Of a stretch of 64,000 nt of DNA, positions 49,545 to 61,149 are shown in pieces. The notes beneath the pieces are model-generated. The model was not told where the DNA came from, did not search any database, and worked only from the letters and a program-made list of their open reading frames with translations. The DNA is taken from NCBI GenBank assembly GCA_025094145.1, contig JALLLS010000093.1, positions 61,235 through 125,234 of the forward strand, written 5' to 3'. The translations under genes and the position numbers were made by a program. Source of the stretch: Spinellus fusiger. Lineage: Eukaryota > Mucoromycota > Mucoromycetes > Mucorales > Phycomycetaceae. How positions within the stretch are numbered: position 1 is the stretch's first letter; each line of letters begins with the position of its first letter.

Positions 49545-50134
49545 ATGAGTAAGTAAAAATATATAAATGTCTATTCATCTACACTCTGAACTTATACACA
49601 TATCCATTAGGATTAACAAAACGCGTTCAAATGAGAACCCAGACAGAAGTTCGCATGAAGCGTAAAGTGGTGGTGGTGTTTCCAAAGCCTCAGTCACTTC
49701 ACTTTATGGACTATTTTTACACCCTGGGATCATTTATGCTCATATGTTATATCATGTCCGCGCTTTTTGATCCGGTTTCAGTAACCCACAGTAGCATTTC
49801 TACTGATAATACCAGTGCTCTTTCTGTTGCTGAGAGTGAAACTTCACTCATGGTGATCAGTGAGTGCCAGTCTTTTTCCTGTTGTGGTGAAGACCAAGAC
49901 CACTTCTTTTGCTTTGTTGAAGAAAGAGAAGACCACCGACAACAATGGCAGCCTACCGTAAGTTTGTCTCTTCCTCCCACAACCACGACTATCAAACATT
50001 CGACAAATGCCCTTGTCGAATGGAAAGAAGGAATCGTCTTCTGTCGGAGATATATCACTAGCTTGGTGATGATAATAGATGGTTTGTGGAAAGGATTTGA
50101 GAATAATCTTTGGTCTTGGCCTTGGTCATGGTAG
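49545..50134 (+). CDS. Uncharacterised two-exon gene, open copy
   Basis: A TATATAAG box (about 49408) and CT-rich tract precede ATG 49545. The first exon is 4 nt (ATGA), followed by a GTAAGT donor, a 62-bp intron ending CCATTAG, and exon 2 from 49611 to the stop at 50134. This encodes 175 residues. The product starts MRLTKRVQMRTQTEVRMKRK (basic), then has a hydrophobic stretch GSFMLICYIMSALF (possible membrane segment). A Ser/Thr-rich stretch and a Cys/acid-rich block (CCGEDQDHFFCFVEERED) follow. A GTAAGT at about 49959 could start a second intron and change the C-terminus. I do not recognise the family. The duplicate at 13571 is frameshifted. Confidence 0.5.
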
Positions 50135-50293
50135 TTTTAAGGCAGAAAAATAAATTATGAAAAATCTTTGAAAAAACAAACAAACACAACCTATAATTGA
50201 GAGATAGAGAGGGCAAAAAAAAGAGAGAAAATCATCATTTATTTTGCATTGACTTAATAATTCCACAGTGAACACATAGAGAGAAAGAGAGAG

Positions 50294-51060
50294 AGACGAG
50301 AGAAAAGTCTCTCGTGAGGTAGCAAGGGACTCCTTCCAGGGTATGAAGGAGCTTCACAAGGAAATGGCCACCCAGGTCTCAATGAGCACCTTCCAAAAGA
50401 TAATAAAGATTGTCCTGTTTTCTTATAGGGGGATTATAAGGCCTGCTCTTACCATTAAGCACAAGAAGCTGAGGCTTGCTTGAGCCAAGGTTCACCTCCA
50501 CTGGATTGAGGAAAAATGGAAGACGGTCATCTGGTCTGATGAGTCTATGTTTCAGTTGATGAGAAATAACCACTGCAACAGAATGGTGCGTAGGAAAAAA
50601 GGTCTCCAAAAGAATGTCAAGCCAACGATGGAGTTTAATAGTAGTATGGTGTTCTCTTCTCTGGTGAAGGTGTTGGTAGACATGTTACGGTGGAGAGGTT
50701 CATTGATAGTGCCAGATACACTAGTATTTTAGAAACGGCCTATTGCCCCAATCTGGCTCGTCTTTCGGCACTGAATCCAGTGGTAGGCCATGTTCTTCAA
50801 GAGGACACTGCTATATGACATACTAGTAAGGAGACTAGGAAATGGAAGGATGAGAGAGGAATATTCACAATGGAGGGGTGGCCCTCTCAAGGCCCTGACC
50901 TGAACCCAATTGAATATCTTTGGGAGGAGCTGGATAGAGTAGTTCGGAAGAGGATGACCCTAGCAAGCATACATCAGAGATGTAGGGCTATGATAGAGAC
51001 CAACAGTGAAAACAACAAATACTAAGAGTTTTAACCCAATAAATCTGTATATATTATCCT
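50294..51060 (+). pseudogene. Decayed Tc1-like transposase (different family)
   Basis: Plus-strand fragments in several frames read HKEMATQVSMSTFQKIIK, then TVIWSDESMFQL (first catalytic block intact), QEDTAI-stop-HTSK, and GPDLNPIEYLWEELDRVVRK (last block with Glu), followed by CRAMIETNSENNKY and a stop. The order and spacing are those of a Tc1 transposase. Frames shift several times. Wording such as NPIEYLWEEL differs from the CAGYCACACCC family, so it is a separate and older insertion. I could not place its ends. Confidence 0.75.
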
Positions 51061-51672
51061 ATTAACCTTTATATTTTATCGAATTTTCAAGTCTCTACTG
51101 TGTGTTTAGTGTGTGTTTATATAACAAGAAATAAGCATTTCAATATATAAAAGCATATCAGAAAATTAAAATATTATATCATCTACACCAGACACTGTAG
51201 AATCAACTTAGGGTTCTTAAAGGTATTTGATTTTTATTATAGAATGATGAGAGGTCTTTAACAAGTTCTCCACATGCTAATCCTACCAGAAGAATGACAA
51301 TCAATACATTTTTAAGGATACTAGTTAGAGATATGAATATTTACCTACTTTGAAAGATCTGGTCCACAACATCAATACTATTGTCTCTCATACTTATGCA
51401 TTCTCCAATTATATCTTGATCCATCAACTCGAAGGTGAAGATGGATATGCTTTGAGTGATTGAATAACCAATAATTATTCCATGAGGTGTTTTTGTTGCT
51501 TTTTAATAAGAAAATCAGAGATAGTAGTACTTATGGTAAAACAAGACTCACACTCAAGGTGTGTCAAATAAGAGAAAAGATTAACCTGCTGAATGATGAC
51601 TACTGTCAATATGTTTCATACACCCCAATCAAACTACCTAATGCTTAACAGATATATATCTATTAAATCATA
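51061..51672. other. Intergenic AT-rich interval between Tc1 relics
   Basis: No coding signal, no repeat recognised. Confidence 0.45.
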
Positions 51673-53017
51673 CAGCCACACTCAATTGAATTTAATACTT
51701 GCCTGAATTTTAATAAAATAATACCTTTATCTTTGCATAAAACTCTTCTTCTTTCCAAATAGTGTAAAACCTACACACTATGTCAAATAGATATTAAGAA
51801 ACTCACACCTGTAGAGAATAGGATAGGGCAAAAGATAGAAGATTGTGGGGCATTTATTACATATTGAAGGCTGGATTAAAATTGACTGTCACTACAAACG
51901 TAGTTGAGATGAAAAAGCCCACAGTTCAAAATAGTATCAGAAATATCAAAGTTAGTGGGTCCTCATTGCGTTTAAAGAGTCATGGAAAACATAAAAAAAA
52001 TTGAATGAGAAGGACCTCAGACACCTGGAAAAAGTCATTAAAGAGGACCCATTTGCCTCATATAATCAACTAAAATTGGAAATGCTGAAGATTCAGGTTG
52101 ATGTATGTAGAAACACCATGATCATTTAATGCAATCAGTTAGGGTTCGGATCTTTTCATGTAGATCACAAGCCAGATTTAACTGTAAAACACAGTGAGAA
52201 ACGGCTTTGTTGGGCTAAGGAACATGTCAATTGGACGAACGACCAGCGGAGAGGTGTTATTTAGTCTGGTGAGTCCAGGTACACCGTGAAAGGAAACAAT
52301 AGTGGTGCGTGTGTCATCATAAAATTTAGAGAAAGGTATGATCCTAATCCTATTGTTTTAACAATGAATTTTGGTGGCGGTGAGGTCATGCTTCAGAACT
52401 GTTTTTGGGCAGGCGGATTTGGGCCTTTGGTCTTTGTTGATAGCACTGTAAACCAAGACGAATATATCAATATTTTGGGTGATGATTTTCATCATTGGTT
52501 CACGGAATTGTATCAGAAAGAGAACAGTGAGTTTCTGTTACAAGAAAAAGGTGCTAGCTGTCACACTGGGGCCTATGCCAGAGGGTGGAAAGAGACGCAT
52601 CAGATTAGGCATTTTGACTGGATCACACAAATCCCTGACTTGAGCCCAATTGAACATATCTGGTGGGCCTTGGAAAAACGAATTGAGGAAAGAAGGGTAT
52701 CTATTACCAATGTTGAATGTTTGAATACTCTACTTGCAGAAGAGTGGGAGAGGGTTGGTGTTGAACTTGCACAACGATTAGTTCTGAGTATGACAGATAG
52801 ATGCCAGGCTGTCATTGATACCAAAAGAGGCCATACAAAATATTAATTATATTATTATTATATTATTTTCTATAATTAAATATGTTGAGCTTTGTTGTGT
52901 GAAATTTTGAAGCCTCTATACCAAATGTAAAGTGTTTTTATTCAATATTGAATATATCCTAAATATTTCGTCCTGAAATTTATTTTTAAAAGTATTAAAT
53001 TCAATTGGGTGTGGCTG
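51673..53017 (+). mobile_element. Tc1/mariner-type transposon, copy 3 (1345 bp, inactive)
   Basis: Same element as copies 1 and 2 in the opposite orientation, flanked by TA (51671-51672, 53018-53019). It has the same length as copy 1. The left terminal repeat shows CTCAATTG for CCCAATTG, and the right end reads GGTGTGGCTG. Confidence 0.9.
52286..52846 (+). pseudogene. Tc1 transposase fragment, copy 3 (dead)
   Basis: The 186-residue frame is identical to that of copy 1 by eye. The upstream WSDESR block again reads TAG-S-G-E-S-R, and the second Asp is Lys. Confidence 0.85.
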
Positions 53018-54111
53018 TATATATTTCTCTTATGAAACATTTCTTTACTTCTAGCTAGTTTTAGCAACTCCTACTATTTCCACTTTTCCATAGCCATCCA
53101 TGCAAATAGGTGTTGCATCACCGCCTATTCTACATATGATTAAACACAGGAAGTTATTATAGATAATAGAAGCCATGATAAAAAATTATGTTAGTAGCAA
53201 AGTATGTAGTACATCTTTGTGGCTAGGCCACACATAATAACTAAATCTTCTTACTCAATCCATGTAATAAAATACCAGAGATTTCTTACAGAGAACTTGT
53301 GCATTCATATTTATTGTTCATTTGTTTTCAAGTGTAGATTGCTAGTCTAATGAACTATCTTGATCAAAATGCTAATTGTGTGCATGTATTTTAATAGCTA
53401 CATTTGTTTTATTAATCAATGTGACTTATTTATTAGTGCTTATGACGAACACTACTTGTACTTTTAATGAACATCTGTTTTCTTGAAGAAGAAGAAACAG
53501 TAGTGTCTAAATAGAATACATATGTCTATATGTTTATCTCTCTTCTTTAAACCGTAGAAAAAAAGTACAACAAACAAATTGCTACACATAGACACTGGTT
53601 TACTTAGTATTTGTTATTTTCAATACAAACAGAATTATTTATAAAGTAGTTCACTGTAGTTTTTCTCTATTATGTAAGCGTATATACATTAATAGTCTGA
53701 TACACATTGTATTTATTTATGTATTCATATAACACATTATAATATATAGATGCAATTGCATGTACTGTAAGCATCCGTCTCTGTTTTCTTACTATTGATT
53801 CATATGCAGCGGTCTTTAGTTGTACTAACAAACAAACAAATAAATAAACAAATAAGTTTCAGATAAATCTATCTTTATTATTCTTTGAATTTACATCTCT
53901 TTTATCACCTGTACTATCTATTCTGCTAGGTGAAATTATGGCACTAGAGATCAAAGGTATAAAAGATAGAGAAACTGTGTAGAATAAACAATACTAGTAT
54001 TTTCTCTATACTCTAGATATACTGTTGAGATAATTCATAAGTCTGCAATCTGCAGTGTATGAGTTCGAAAGTCAAACATAATTTCCGCTTGGTGTTTCTC
54101 GTTACTATTAT
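53018..54111. other. AT-rich interval outside the big inverted repeat
   Basis: No gene seen. An AAAC/AAAT-type run lies near 53827-53856. The left arm of the inverted repeat may extend into this stretch, but its partner would lie beyond the window end. Confidence 0.4.
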
Positions 54112-54297
54112 TTGTTTTCTGTCTATATGTTTCATTTGATCCAACCTATTATATGCTGTCCTAGTAGTCTTTTGTCCCGTGGTCTCAAATTATACACTCA
54201 AATCCAACATAAATAAAAGCTATGTTTTTATGTAGTATGCTTTGTCTTTTATGAAGACAATAGTTAGGCTATTGAAGTATATTCACCGCTGTGTTTC

Positions 54298-54326
54298 CAA
54301 TTCCAATTCCAATTCCAATTCCAAGA
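54298..54326. repeat. TTCCAA hexamer tandem repeat
   Basis: About four to five units of CCAATT/TTCCAA. The mirror copy is at about 63789-63817. Confidence 0.85.
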
Positions 54327-54563
54327 AAATACATGCGTGTAGCTGAAACACTTGAATAGAATATTACCATAAATGGCTGGTACACAAAGAAGGTATTGTT
54401 TAGCTTTGGCTATTGAAATGAGAAAAAGAGAGATATACAACAGTGTATGTAATTAGAATACCAAAGAACAGATACATGTACCCAAGTTGAAGAATTAATG
54501 GAGTCTACAGGACATAAGACATCAGTGTGGCATGGCGTTAATTGGGTTTCCAGATACGGACAT

Positions 54564-54830
54564 CTAAACTTGAATCCAAAATAATAATAATAGACCCCTT
54601 TCTTTTTGCATGTCAACTTGGCCAGTAAAAACACAAAAGAAACACTGAATGGTTTTGTCAGAAGTAATAAGCTCTTTCTTGCTCATGTAAATGGCAATTA
54701 ACTTTTCTGTGGTGACAGTTTCAACACCATGGACAATAGTGACTGTGTAAAATTTACCAGAGCCACAGAACTTATACCCACGCTTGATGCATATAGTTTG
54801 AATGAGTGCTCTCATAGCAGCAAAAGTCAC
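54564..54830 (-). CDS. Small uncharacterised ORF, left arm
   Basis: An 88-residue frame (MTFAAMRALIQTICIKRGYK; later CFFCVFTGQVDMQKERG), divergent from the SR/RGG gene with 157 bp between the start codons. The composition is non-repetitive and coding-like. It ends soon after a poly-Leu stretch, where a short GT…TTTAG segment could be an intron leading into the next frame (CPYLETQLTPCHTD). The family is unrecognised. An identical copy lies at 63283-63549. Confidence 0.4.
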   Translation of the reverse strand: MTFAAMRALIQTICIKRGYKFCGSGKFYTVTIVHGVETVTTEKLIAIYMSKKELITSDKTIQCFFCVFTGQVDMQKERGLLLLFWIQV

Positions 54831-54987
54831 GGTGAATTAAAATAAGGTGACTGCATAAAACTTTTTCAAACTCACACAGTAATGTCTACTCCTCAGGGCA
54901 TATGAAGTTGATGACGCGACTCTATTGATTAGATTCATATTTATACTATAAGTCAATCAATAAACTGACTTTTTTCTTTTCTTTACA

Positions 54988-55865
54988 ATGACTTCACCTA
55001 CTCCCTGCACCAACGCTTTTTCCCGACCCCTTTCTCGTTCTCGCTCTCGCTCCCGTTCCCCAGTTCGTGGGAGACGTAGTGTTCGTTCCCGTTCTTCTCG
55101 CTCTTCTTCTTGCGTTGGCCCTCGTTCTGCTTCTCTTGTCCGCGGTTTTGACCGTACGGTCAACAGAATGCTTAGAACACATGGTGTAGTAGGAACACCT
55201 ACTACTACTACTACTAATAATAATAATAATAATACCACTACTACCACTACTACTACTGTTGTTGGTCGTGGTGTTCGCGGTGGTGTGTCTGGTGTTCGCG
55301 GTGGTGTTCGCGGTGTTGTTCGTGGTGGTGTGTCTGGTGTTCGTGGTGGTGGTGTGCGTGGTGTTCGTGGTGGTGGTGTGCGTGGTGTTCGTGGTGGTGG
55401 TGTGCGTGGTGTTCGTGGTGGTGGTGTGCGTGGTGTGCGTGGTGTGTGTAGTGTGCGTGGTGGTGGTGTGCGTACACCACGCATGCGAAGAGATGGTGGC
55501 GGTGGGTCTTTCCCATCGAAGATCCCCCGCCCCATTCTGGGATTATTGCGTGGTATGGTTCCTATTAATAATACTAAACCACTGTTATCGCTGATATTAA
55601 TATTACTGGTAATAATATAGGCTCTGGCTCTGCTGCTGGTTCTGCTGCTGGTTCTGCTGCTGTCTCTGTCTCTGGTTCTGCTGCTGTCTCTGTCTCTGGT
55701 TCTCCTGATTCTCATGCTCATCCATACGCTCCTTTCTCTCCGTGTTCCCTTCCTTCCCTTCCTTCCCTTCCTTCCCTTCCTTCTCCTCCTTATCTTTCTT
55801 CCTTTTCTTCTTACTCATTACATTTTGGATCTTTAGGGCACATTGACCCTGAAGATCTTGAGTAA
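54988..55865 (+). CDS. SR/RGG-repeat protein, left-arm (open) copy
   Basis: Two exons, 54988-55552 and 55621-55865, joined at a GTATGG donor and ATATAG acceptor with a TACTAAAC branch-like site at about 55572, give 269 residues in one frame. The start is ATG after TTTCTTTAC. The N-terminus has an RS domain ([20 protein letters not shown]), then [19 protein letters not shown], a Thr/Asn homopolymer, and about 80 residues of VRG/GGVRG repeats built of 24-bp units. These are followed by [10 protein letters not shown] and, in exon 2, Ala/Ser-Gly repeats, LPSLPS repeats and the acidic end [11 protein letters not shown] plus RG-rich composition suggests an RNA-associated nuclear protein, but I cannot name a family and no RRM is present. 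Without splicing the frame ends soon after 55560. Confidence 0.6.
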
Positions 55866-56980
55866 TCACACACACACACACATCCATCCATTCATCCATT
55901 CATCCATTTATTCATTCATTCATTCATTTTACATTTATTCATTCATTCATTCATTTTACATTTATTCATTCATTCATTCATTTTACATTTATTCATTTAT
56001 TTATTTAATAAACATACACAGAGAGATTGAGAGAGAAAGAGAGAAGACATCCAAGACTAAGATGATCTTTTACTGTATTCGAGATAACGAGAAACAGACA
56101 AAGGATACTTAACAGGAAGATATTATATTACTGGTTCTATCTGGCAGTTGGGAAGGTATTTGTACTAGTACTATCAGGCTACCATCCGATTCTACTCTTT
56201 GATCATAGCGGATATGATCAGGCTTATGACTCTCTCTCTCTTTCTTTCTTTCTTTTTTTTAGATAGTAAGCTAATTAGCTGACTACTTTTAGACTGATCA
56301 ATACAGTGGCCATTGTAGTCTATAACAACTATCACAGGTATCTTTACTATAGTAAGTATACGGCATAAGTTTAGATATGTTCTCTTTATAAATCAGTATA
56401 TTAATATATTCATTACTACATCCACAACATACTATATCCATGCCATACTATAGCTAAAGAAAACAAACACATAGCCGACCCTTATATCCTTTTTCATAAC
56501 AACACCATGAAGAACCACCACCGACGACAACACTGTTATTTCTTTTGTCAAAAAAGAAAAGAAAAGAATAGTACCAGCACTATTCTGGAGTGTATCTTAT
56601 GACCATTGTTTCATTGGACAGATTGATATACTGTTGAGAGATGAGTGCCATTTCAATAGACATAAGAAAGAGATGATGCAATATGAAAGTGTAGACGGCA
56701 AAGCCATAGAGTATCTGTTCTCTCTTTTTTTCATTTTGAGGATCCGCTTATGTTCTCTCGGTACTGACTATTATTCATTAAGAAAGCTGTTTGGCTTTTT
56801 CTTTTCTCTCTCATTTTAGCCTACCTTTGTTATCTGCTCCGAAGGCTGTTAGGGACAACCAAGAAAAAAAGGAACAGAAAAAGACAATAATGGTAGGTGT
56901 TGTAGTGTCAAGTGAACGAGGTAGAAGATAAAGACAAAAAGGGGTGTAGGAAGCCATCATTGCCATACTGACTCAGGACC
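55866..56980. other. Low-complexity and non-coding part of left arm
   Basis: It begins with a CA run, then three copies of a roughly 30-bp unit (ATTCATTCATTCATTTTACA…) at about 55905-56000, then unassigned AT-rich DNA. Mirror copy at about 61160-62272. Confidence 0.6.
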
Positions 56981-56990
56981 CCAGCAACAG

Positions 56991-58022
56991 TTATCCTGCT
57001 AGAGTCCAGGTGGACGAGGATAAGGGAAGAGAGTAGAGAGACCCAAAGAGAGACCCAACATGTTGCTGAACATCCTCAGCAGTTGGAATTGTATGGTCAG
57101 GGCACCTTTGGAGTGGAGGACTGTTAGCACTGTCTTCCATGAATGTGTTTGTATATACACTGTTATACCTCTTTGGAAGTTTGGGGCTTGTGTGCACATT
57201 TGTCCAGAGGATTGTCAGCTATACAGCAGGATACACGGCCTTGATTTTTTTGTTTGTCTAAACATCAGGTGGTACAGAGAGTACAGAGAATCTTGTCAGG
57301 CAATGTTGGTAGTACATGTAGATTGGGATATCGAGAGGCACCAACAGAGGCAATAGGAGGAGATCAGACACTCTCTTGCAGACAGAAGAGAGGAGAACAC
57401 AACAGCTGTCTTGTCTTGTCTTGGGCCAGTCTATTTTGGGCTGTGTTTCTTCAACTGTGAGATACCAAAGATAACAGAACAATAGCCAATGCTGGTTGCA
57501 GCAAGAAAGAGATCTCTTTGGAAAAGTGTAGGTCGACAATGGATGACATGGCACCTGAGTTCCAACATTGCAGATGTTTCAAGACACTTATTTTTCCACC
57601 AGACAGCAGATAATTGTCAAGCACAATATGTTTGAGGTCGTCGATTGATTCAGGCATAGAGTGAACAGAGCAGAGATGACAATATGTAGGTAGATACATA
57701 TTTGAATGGAATGACAGGAGTAGTGTCAAGATCAAGATAAGGATAGGAGATGTGGGCTGATGAAGAATCTGATAGAGATGACTCCAGCACTACCTTCTTT
57801 ACTGGTGTTGGAGGAAGCCTTTTATTTTATTTTATCAATCTGCTTCTCTTGAATAGCCGAGTTCAAGAGAATGAACGACTGGATGTACTTTGTCAAGCTA
57901 TTGGATGTTTCTTCTGGTAAAACTTCATTTTTTGATCCCACTAAACACACCACAACAATTGTGTGGATTCGACAAAGGTCAATGGAATCTCTTTCTTGGT
58001 CTGGGGATACACGAGCTTCCAA
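56991..58022 (-). other. Cluster of coding-like frames, left arm (unidentified, possibly a spliced or decayed gene)
   Basis: On minus, successive frames look coding by composition but change phase: FTPEAHPLFGVDHYLEARVS…, KRLPPTPVKKVVLESSLSDS…, ESIDDLKHIVLDNYLLSGGK…, DWPKTRQDSCCVLLSSVCKR…, and CPDHTIPTAEDVQQHVGSLF…. A multi-exon gene running from about 58100 to 56990 or a decayed one would explain this. I could not find junctions that restore one frame, and I recognise no family. Identical in the right arm. Confidence 0.4.
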
Positions 58023-58308
58023 GTAATGATCGACACCAAATAAAGGATGGGCCTCTGGTGTGAACAGAGACAGAAGATATCGTGATTGTTGCTATTAATC
58101 TGGAATGTCTACAACAGCACATTCATCTTGACTCTTTTGATGGGATCTTCATGTTCTTTTCGCACATCAGAGAAGAAAGAGAGTAGAACAATGACTAGAG
58201 CAGAACAGAGTCTGCAAGTGAAGCATCAAGTGACGAGGTAGAAAACAGAATACAAGGATCAGAACACAAGGACAACAGACACAAATGGTAATAAAGGTGA
58301 GTCTTATA

Positions 58309-59619
58309 CAGTCACACAACATTAGAAAAGGTATGACCCCATAATTTATACATTTTTAAACATGATTTTTCTTCTTTTTACCACAGAATTACATTCCATT
58401 AAGCAATCTCAAATGTCAAACGCAGAATCTTCGACTACAAACTCTAGATTTTATAATAATATTAAAGAAAGAAAGTACTGAGGTGTTTACTGGCTTAAAA
58501 AAGAAAAGAAAAATTCCATGGGTAGCATTTCAAAGGTCGTTGGCATTAGCAAGATTACTGTCCAGAATATCATTAGTAAAATCAAGAATACTGGTGCACC
58601 AAAAAAACTAAATGAGAGAAACCTCAGACGACTTGAGGCTATTCTAAGAGGCAACGCATTTGCCTCCTATAACTATATTAATTTGGAACTCAAGGCACAT
58701 GAGATAATCATCTGTAGAGCAACATTAATCAAATACATACACCAGATTGGGTTTGTTTCCTACTTCGCAGCACACAAGCCAAGGTTGTCTGAAGAAAATA
58801 TGAAGAAAATACTTTGTTGGGCGAAGGAACGGGTCAATTGGACTCCTGAGGACTGGAGACGCGTCGTATGGTCTGATGAGTCACGGTTTGAAGTAGAGGG
58901 TTACCATGGAGGAACCAGAGTGATTCGAAAGATTGGAGAAAGGTATAGGGCTGCTCATATCATAATTACAACCAAATGGGAGAAGGGTGGCATAATGATC
59001 TGGAGCTGTTTCTTGGCGGGTGGATTTAGGCCTTTGGTCTTTATTGATGGTACTGTAAATCAGGACATATATGTCAAAAATTTGGCAAAATATTTTCTTT
59101 CATGGTTCATTTAATTGAATGAGAAAGAAATCAGGGACTTTATATTTCAAGATGATGGGCTTAGCTGCCATACAAGTGGCTATACAACATGGTGGAAAAG
59201 AGACACATCAAATTTAGAGCTTTGATTACTGGCTCACACAAATCCCTGACTTTAGCCCAATTAAACACATCTGGTAGGCCTTGGAAAAATGAACTGAGGA
59301 AATAAGTGTATCTATTACCAATGTAGAAATTTTGAAGGCTCTAATTTCAGAATAGTGGGAGTGAGTTGGTATTGAACTTGCATAGCAATAAATTCAAAAC
59401 ATAACAGATAGATACCAGACAGTCATTGATGCCAAAGGAGGCCATACAAAATATTAGTTATATTATTATTTCTATAATTAAAGATGTTAAGCTTTATTGT
59501 GTGAAAGTTTGAAGCTTCTAGATCAAATGTGGAGTGTTTTTATCTAATGCTGAACATATCCTAAATATTTCGTCCTGAAATTTATTTTCAAAAGTATTAA
59601 ATTCAATTGTGTGTGACTG
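58309..59619 (+). mobile_element. Tc1/mariner-type transposon at the palindrome centre (1311 bp)
   Basis: Flanked by TA (58307-58308, 59620-59621). The right terminal repeat, reading inward, starts CAGTCACACACAATTGAATT, the family type. The left end keeps only CAGTCACACAA before diverging. The interior is a diverged relative of the other copies. It lies exactly where the left arm of the inverted repeat ends. Confidence 0.85.
58518..59450 (+). pseudogene. Tc1 transposase with intact N-terminal half
   Basis: An open 198-residue frame (58518-59114) covers the helix-turn-helix part (MGSISKVVGISKITVQNIIS) and the first catalytic block VVWSDESRFEVEG, with its Asp. After a stop, fragments read FQDDGLSCHTSGY (second Asp kept) and IPDFSPIKHIW-stop, where the catalytic Glu is Lys. 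It therefore preserves the parts that are lost in copies 1-3 but is itself dead. Confidence 0.85.
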
Positions 59620-59621
59620 TA

Positions 59622-59831
59622 TAGATACAGAGTCAACATATTCTAGAAAGCAACTGTAGATCCTACTAGTCAATACTCCTTTACAAATAGCTGTATGCTT
59701 TATTCAATAAAAATGGCAGTATTCTATCTGGTATCTACTGTTAAGTATCTTCTGTCTCTTTTACCCGACACACATCACCTACTAATTACTGTCTGTTGAT
59801 CTGTTCATATGCCTGTCAATCTCTAAAAGTA
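59622..59831. other. Unique spacer of the inverted repeat
   Basis: About 210 bp with no counterpart on the other side. No coding signal or repeat recognised. Confidence 0.6.
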
Positions 59832-60117
59832 TATAAGACTCACCTTTATTACCATTTGTGTCTGTTGTCCTTGTGTTCTGATCCTTGTATTCTGTTTTCT
59901 ACCTCGTCACTTGATGCTTCACTTGCAGACTCTGTTCTGCTCTAGTCATTGTTCTACTCTCTTTCTTCTCTGATGTGCGAAAAGAACATGAAGATCCCAT
60001 CAAAAGAGTCAAGATGAATGTGCTGTTGTAGACATTCCAGATTAATAGCAACAATCACGATATCTTCTGTCTCTGTTCACACCAGAGGCCCATCCTTTAT
60101 TTGGTGTCGATCATTAC

Positions 60118-61149
60118 TTGGAAGCTCGTGTATCCCCAGACCAAGAAAGAGATTCCATTGACCTTTGTCGAATCCACACAATTGTTGTGGTGTGTTTAGT
60201 GGGATCAAAAAATGAAGTTTTACCAGAAGAAACATCCAATAGCTTGACAAAGTACATCCAGTCGTTCATTCTCTTGAACTCGGCTATTCAAGAGAAGCAG
60301 ATTGATAAAATAAAATAAAAGGCTTCCTCCAACACCAGTAAAGAAGGTAGTGCTGGAGTCATCTCTATCAGATTCTTCATCAGCCCACATCTCCTATCCT
60401 TATCTTGATCTTGACACTACTCCTGTCATTCCATTCAAATATGTATCTACCTACATATTGTCATCTCTGCTCTGTTCACTCTATGCCTGAATCAATCGAC
60501 GACCTCAAACATATTGTGCTTGACAATTATCTGCTGTCTGGTGGAAAAATAAGTGTCTTGAAACATCTGCAATGTTGGAACTCAGGTGCCATGTCATCCA
60601 TTGTCGACCTACACTTTTCCAAAGAGATCTCTTTCTTGCTGCAACCAGCATTGGCTATTGTTCTGTTATCTTTGGTATCTCACAGTTGAAGAAACACAGC
60701 CCAAAATAGACTGGCCCAAGACAAGACAAGACAGCTGTTGTGTTCTCCTCTCTTCTGTCTGCAAGAGAGTGTCTGATCTCCTCCTATTGCCTCTGTTGGT
60801 GCCTCTCGATATCCCAATCTACATGTACTACCAACATTGCCTGACAAGATTCTCTGTACTCTCTGTACCACCTGATGTTTAGACAAACAAAAAAATCAAG
60901 GCCGTGTATCCTGCTGTATAGCTGACAATCCTCTGGACAAATGTGCACACAAGCCCCAAACTTCCAAAGAGGTATAACAGTGTATATACAAACACATTCA
61001 TGGAAGACAGTGCTAACAGTCCTCCACTCCAAAGGTGCCCTGACCATACAATTCCAACTGCTGAGGATGTTCAGCAACATGTTGGGTCTCTCTTTGGGTC
61101 TCTCTACTCTCTTCCCTTATCCTCGTCCACCTGGACTCTAGCAGGATAA
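60118..61149 (+). other. Cluster of coding-like frames, right arm (unidentified)
   Basis: Mirror copy of 56991-58022 with the same series of frames, no indels between the copies in this interval as judged from coordinate sums. Confidence 0.4.

Larger units (their letters stand above)
46123..50293. repeat. 4.2 kb segmental duplication, copy B
   Basis: Same-strand duplicate of 10152-14315, essentially identical over most of its length. It starts inside the Tc1 sequence (at the AATAACACC following the dead WSDE block), so it carries a truncated Tc1 end, the same AT-rich filler, the same Tc1 C-terminal remnant, and the small two-exon gene, which is open here. Confidence 0.9.
54112..58308. repeat. 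Left arm of a giant inverted repeat
   Basis: Reverse complement of 59832-64000. Paired features have coordinate sums of 118140 near the centre and 118113 near the outside, so only about 27 bases of net indel occur over most of the arm: one 24-bp repeat unit, one base in the SR region, and two homopolymer bases. A few extra homopolymer differences appear at the outermost 100 bp. The inner end is exactly at the TA of the central Tc1 element. Confidence 0.93.

Noticed and set aside
55259..55594. Val/Cys-rich 111-residue plus frame
   Set aside because: Out-of-frame reading of the GGT/GTG repeat.
54957..55721. 254-residue minus-strand [14 protein letters not shown] frame
   Set aside because: It is the antisense of the VRG-repeat exon. 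The plus frame has a proper start, a matching intron with branch-like site and a coherent C-terminus, so the plus strand is preferred.
55899..56000. Possible CRISPR-like array (about 30-bp units)
   Set aside because: Units are a contiguous tandem microsatellite without unique spacers, in a eukaryotic context.
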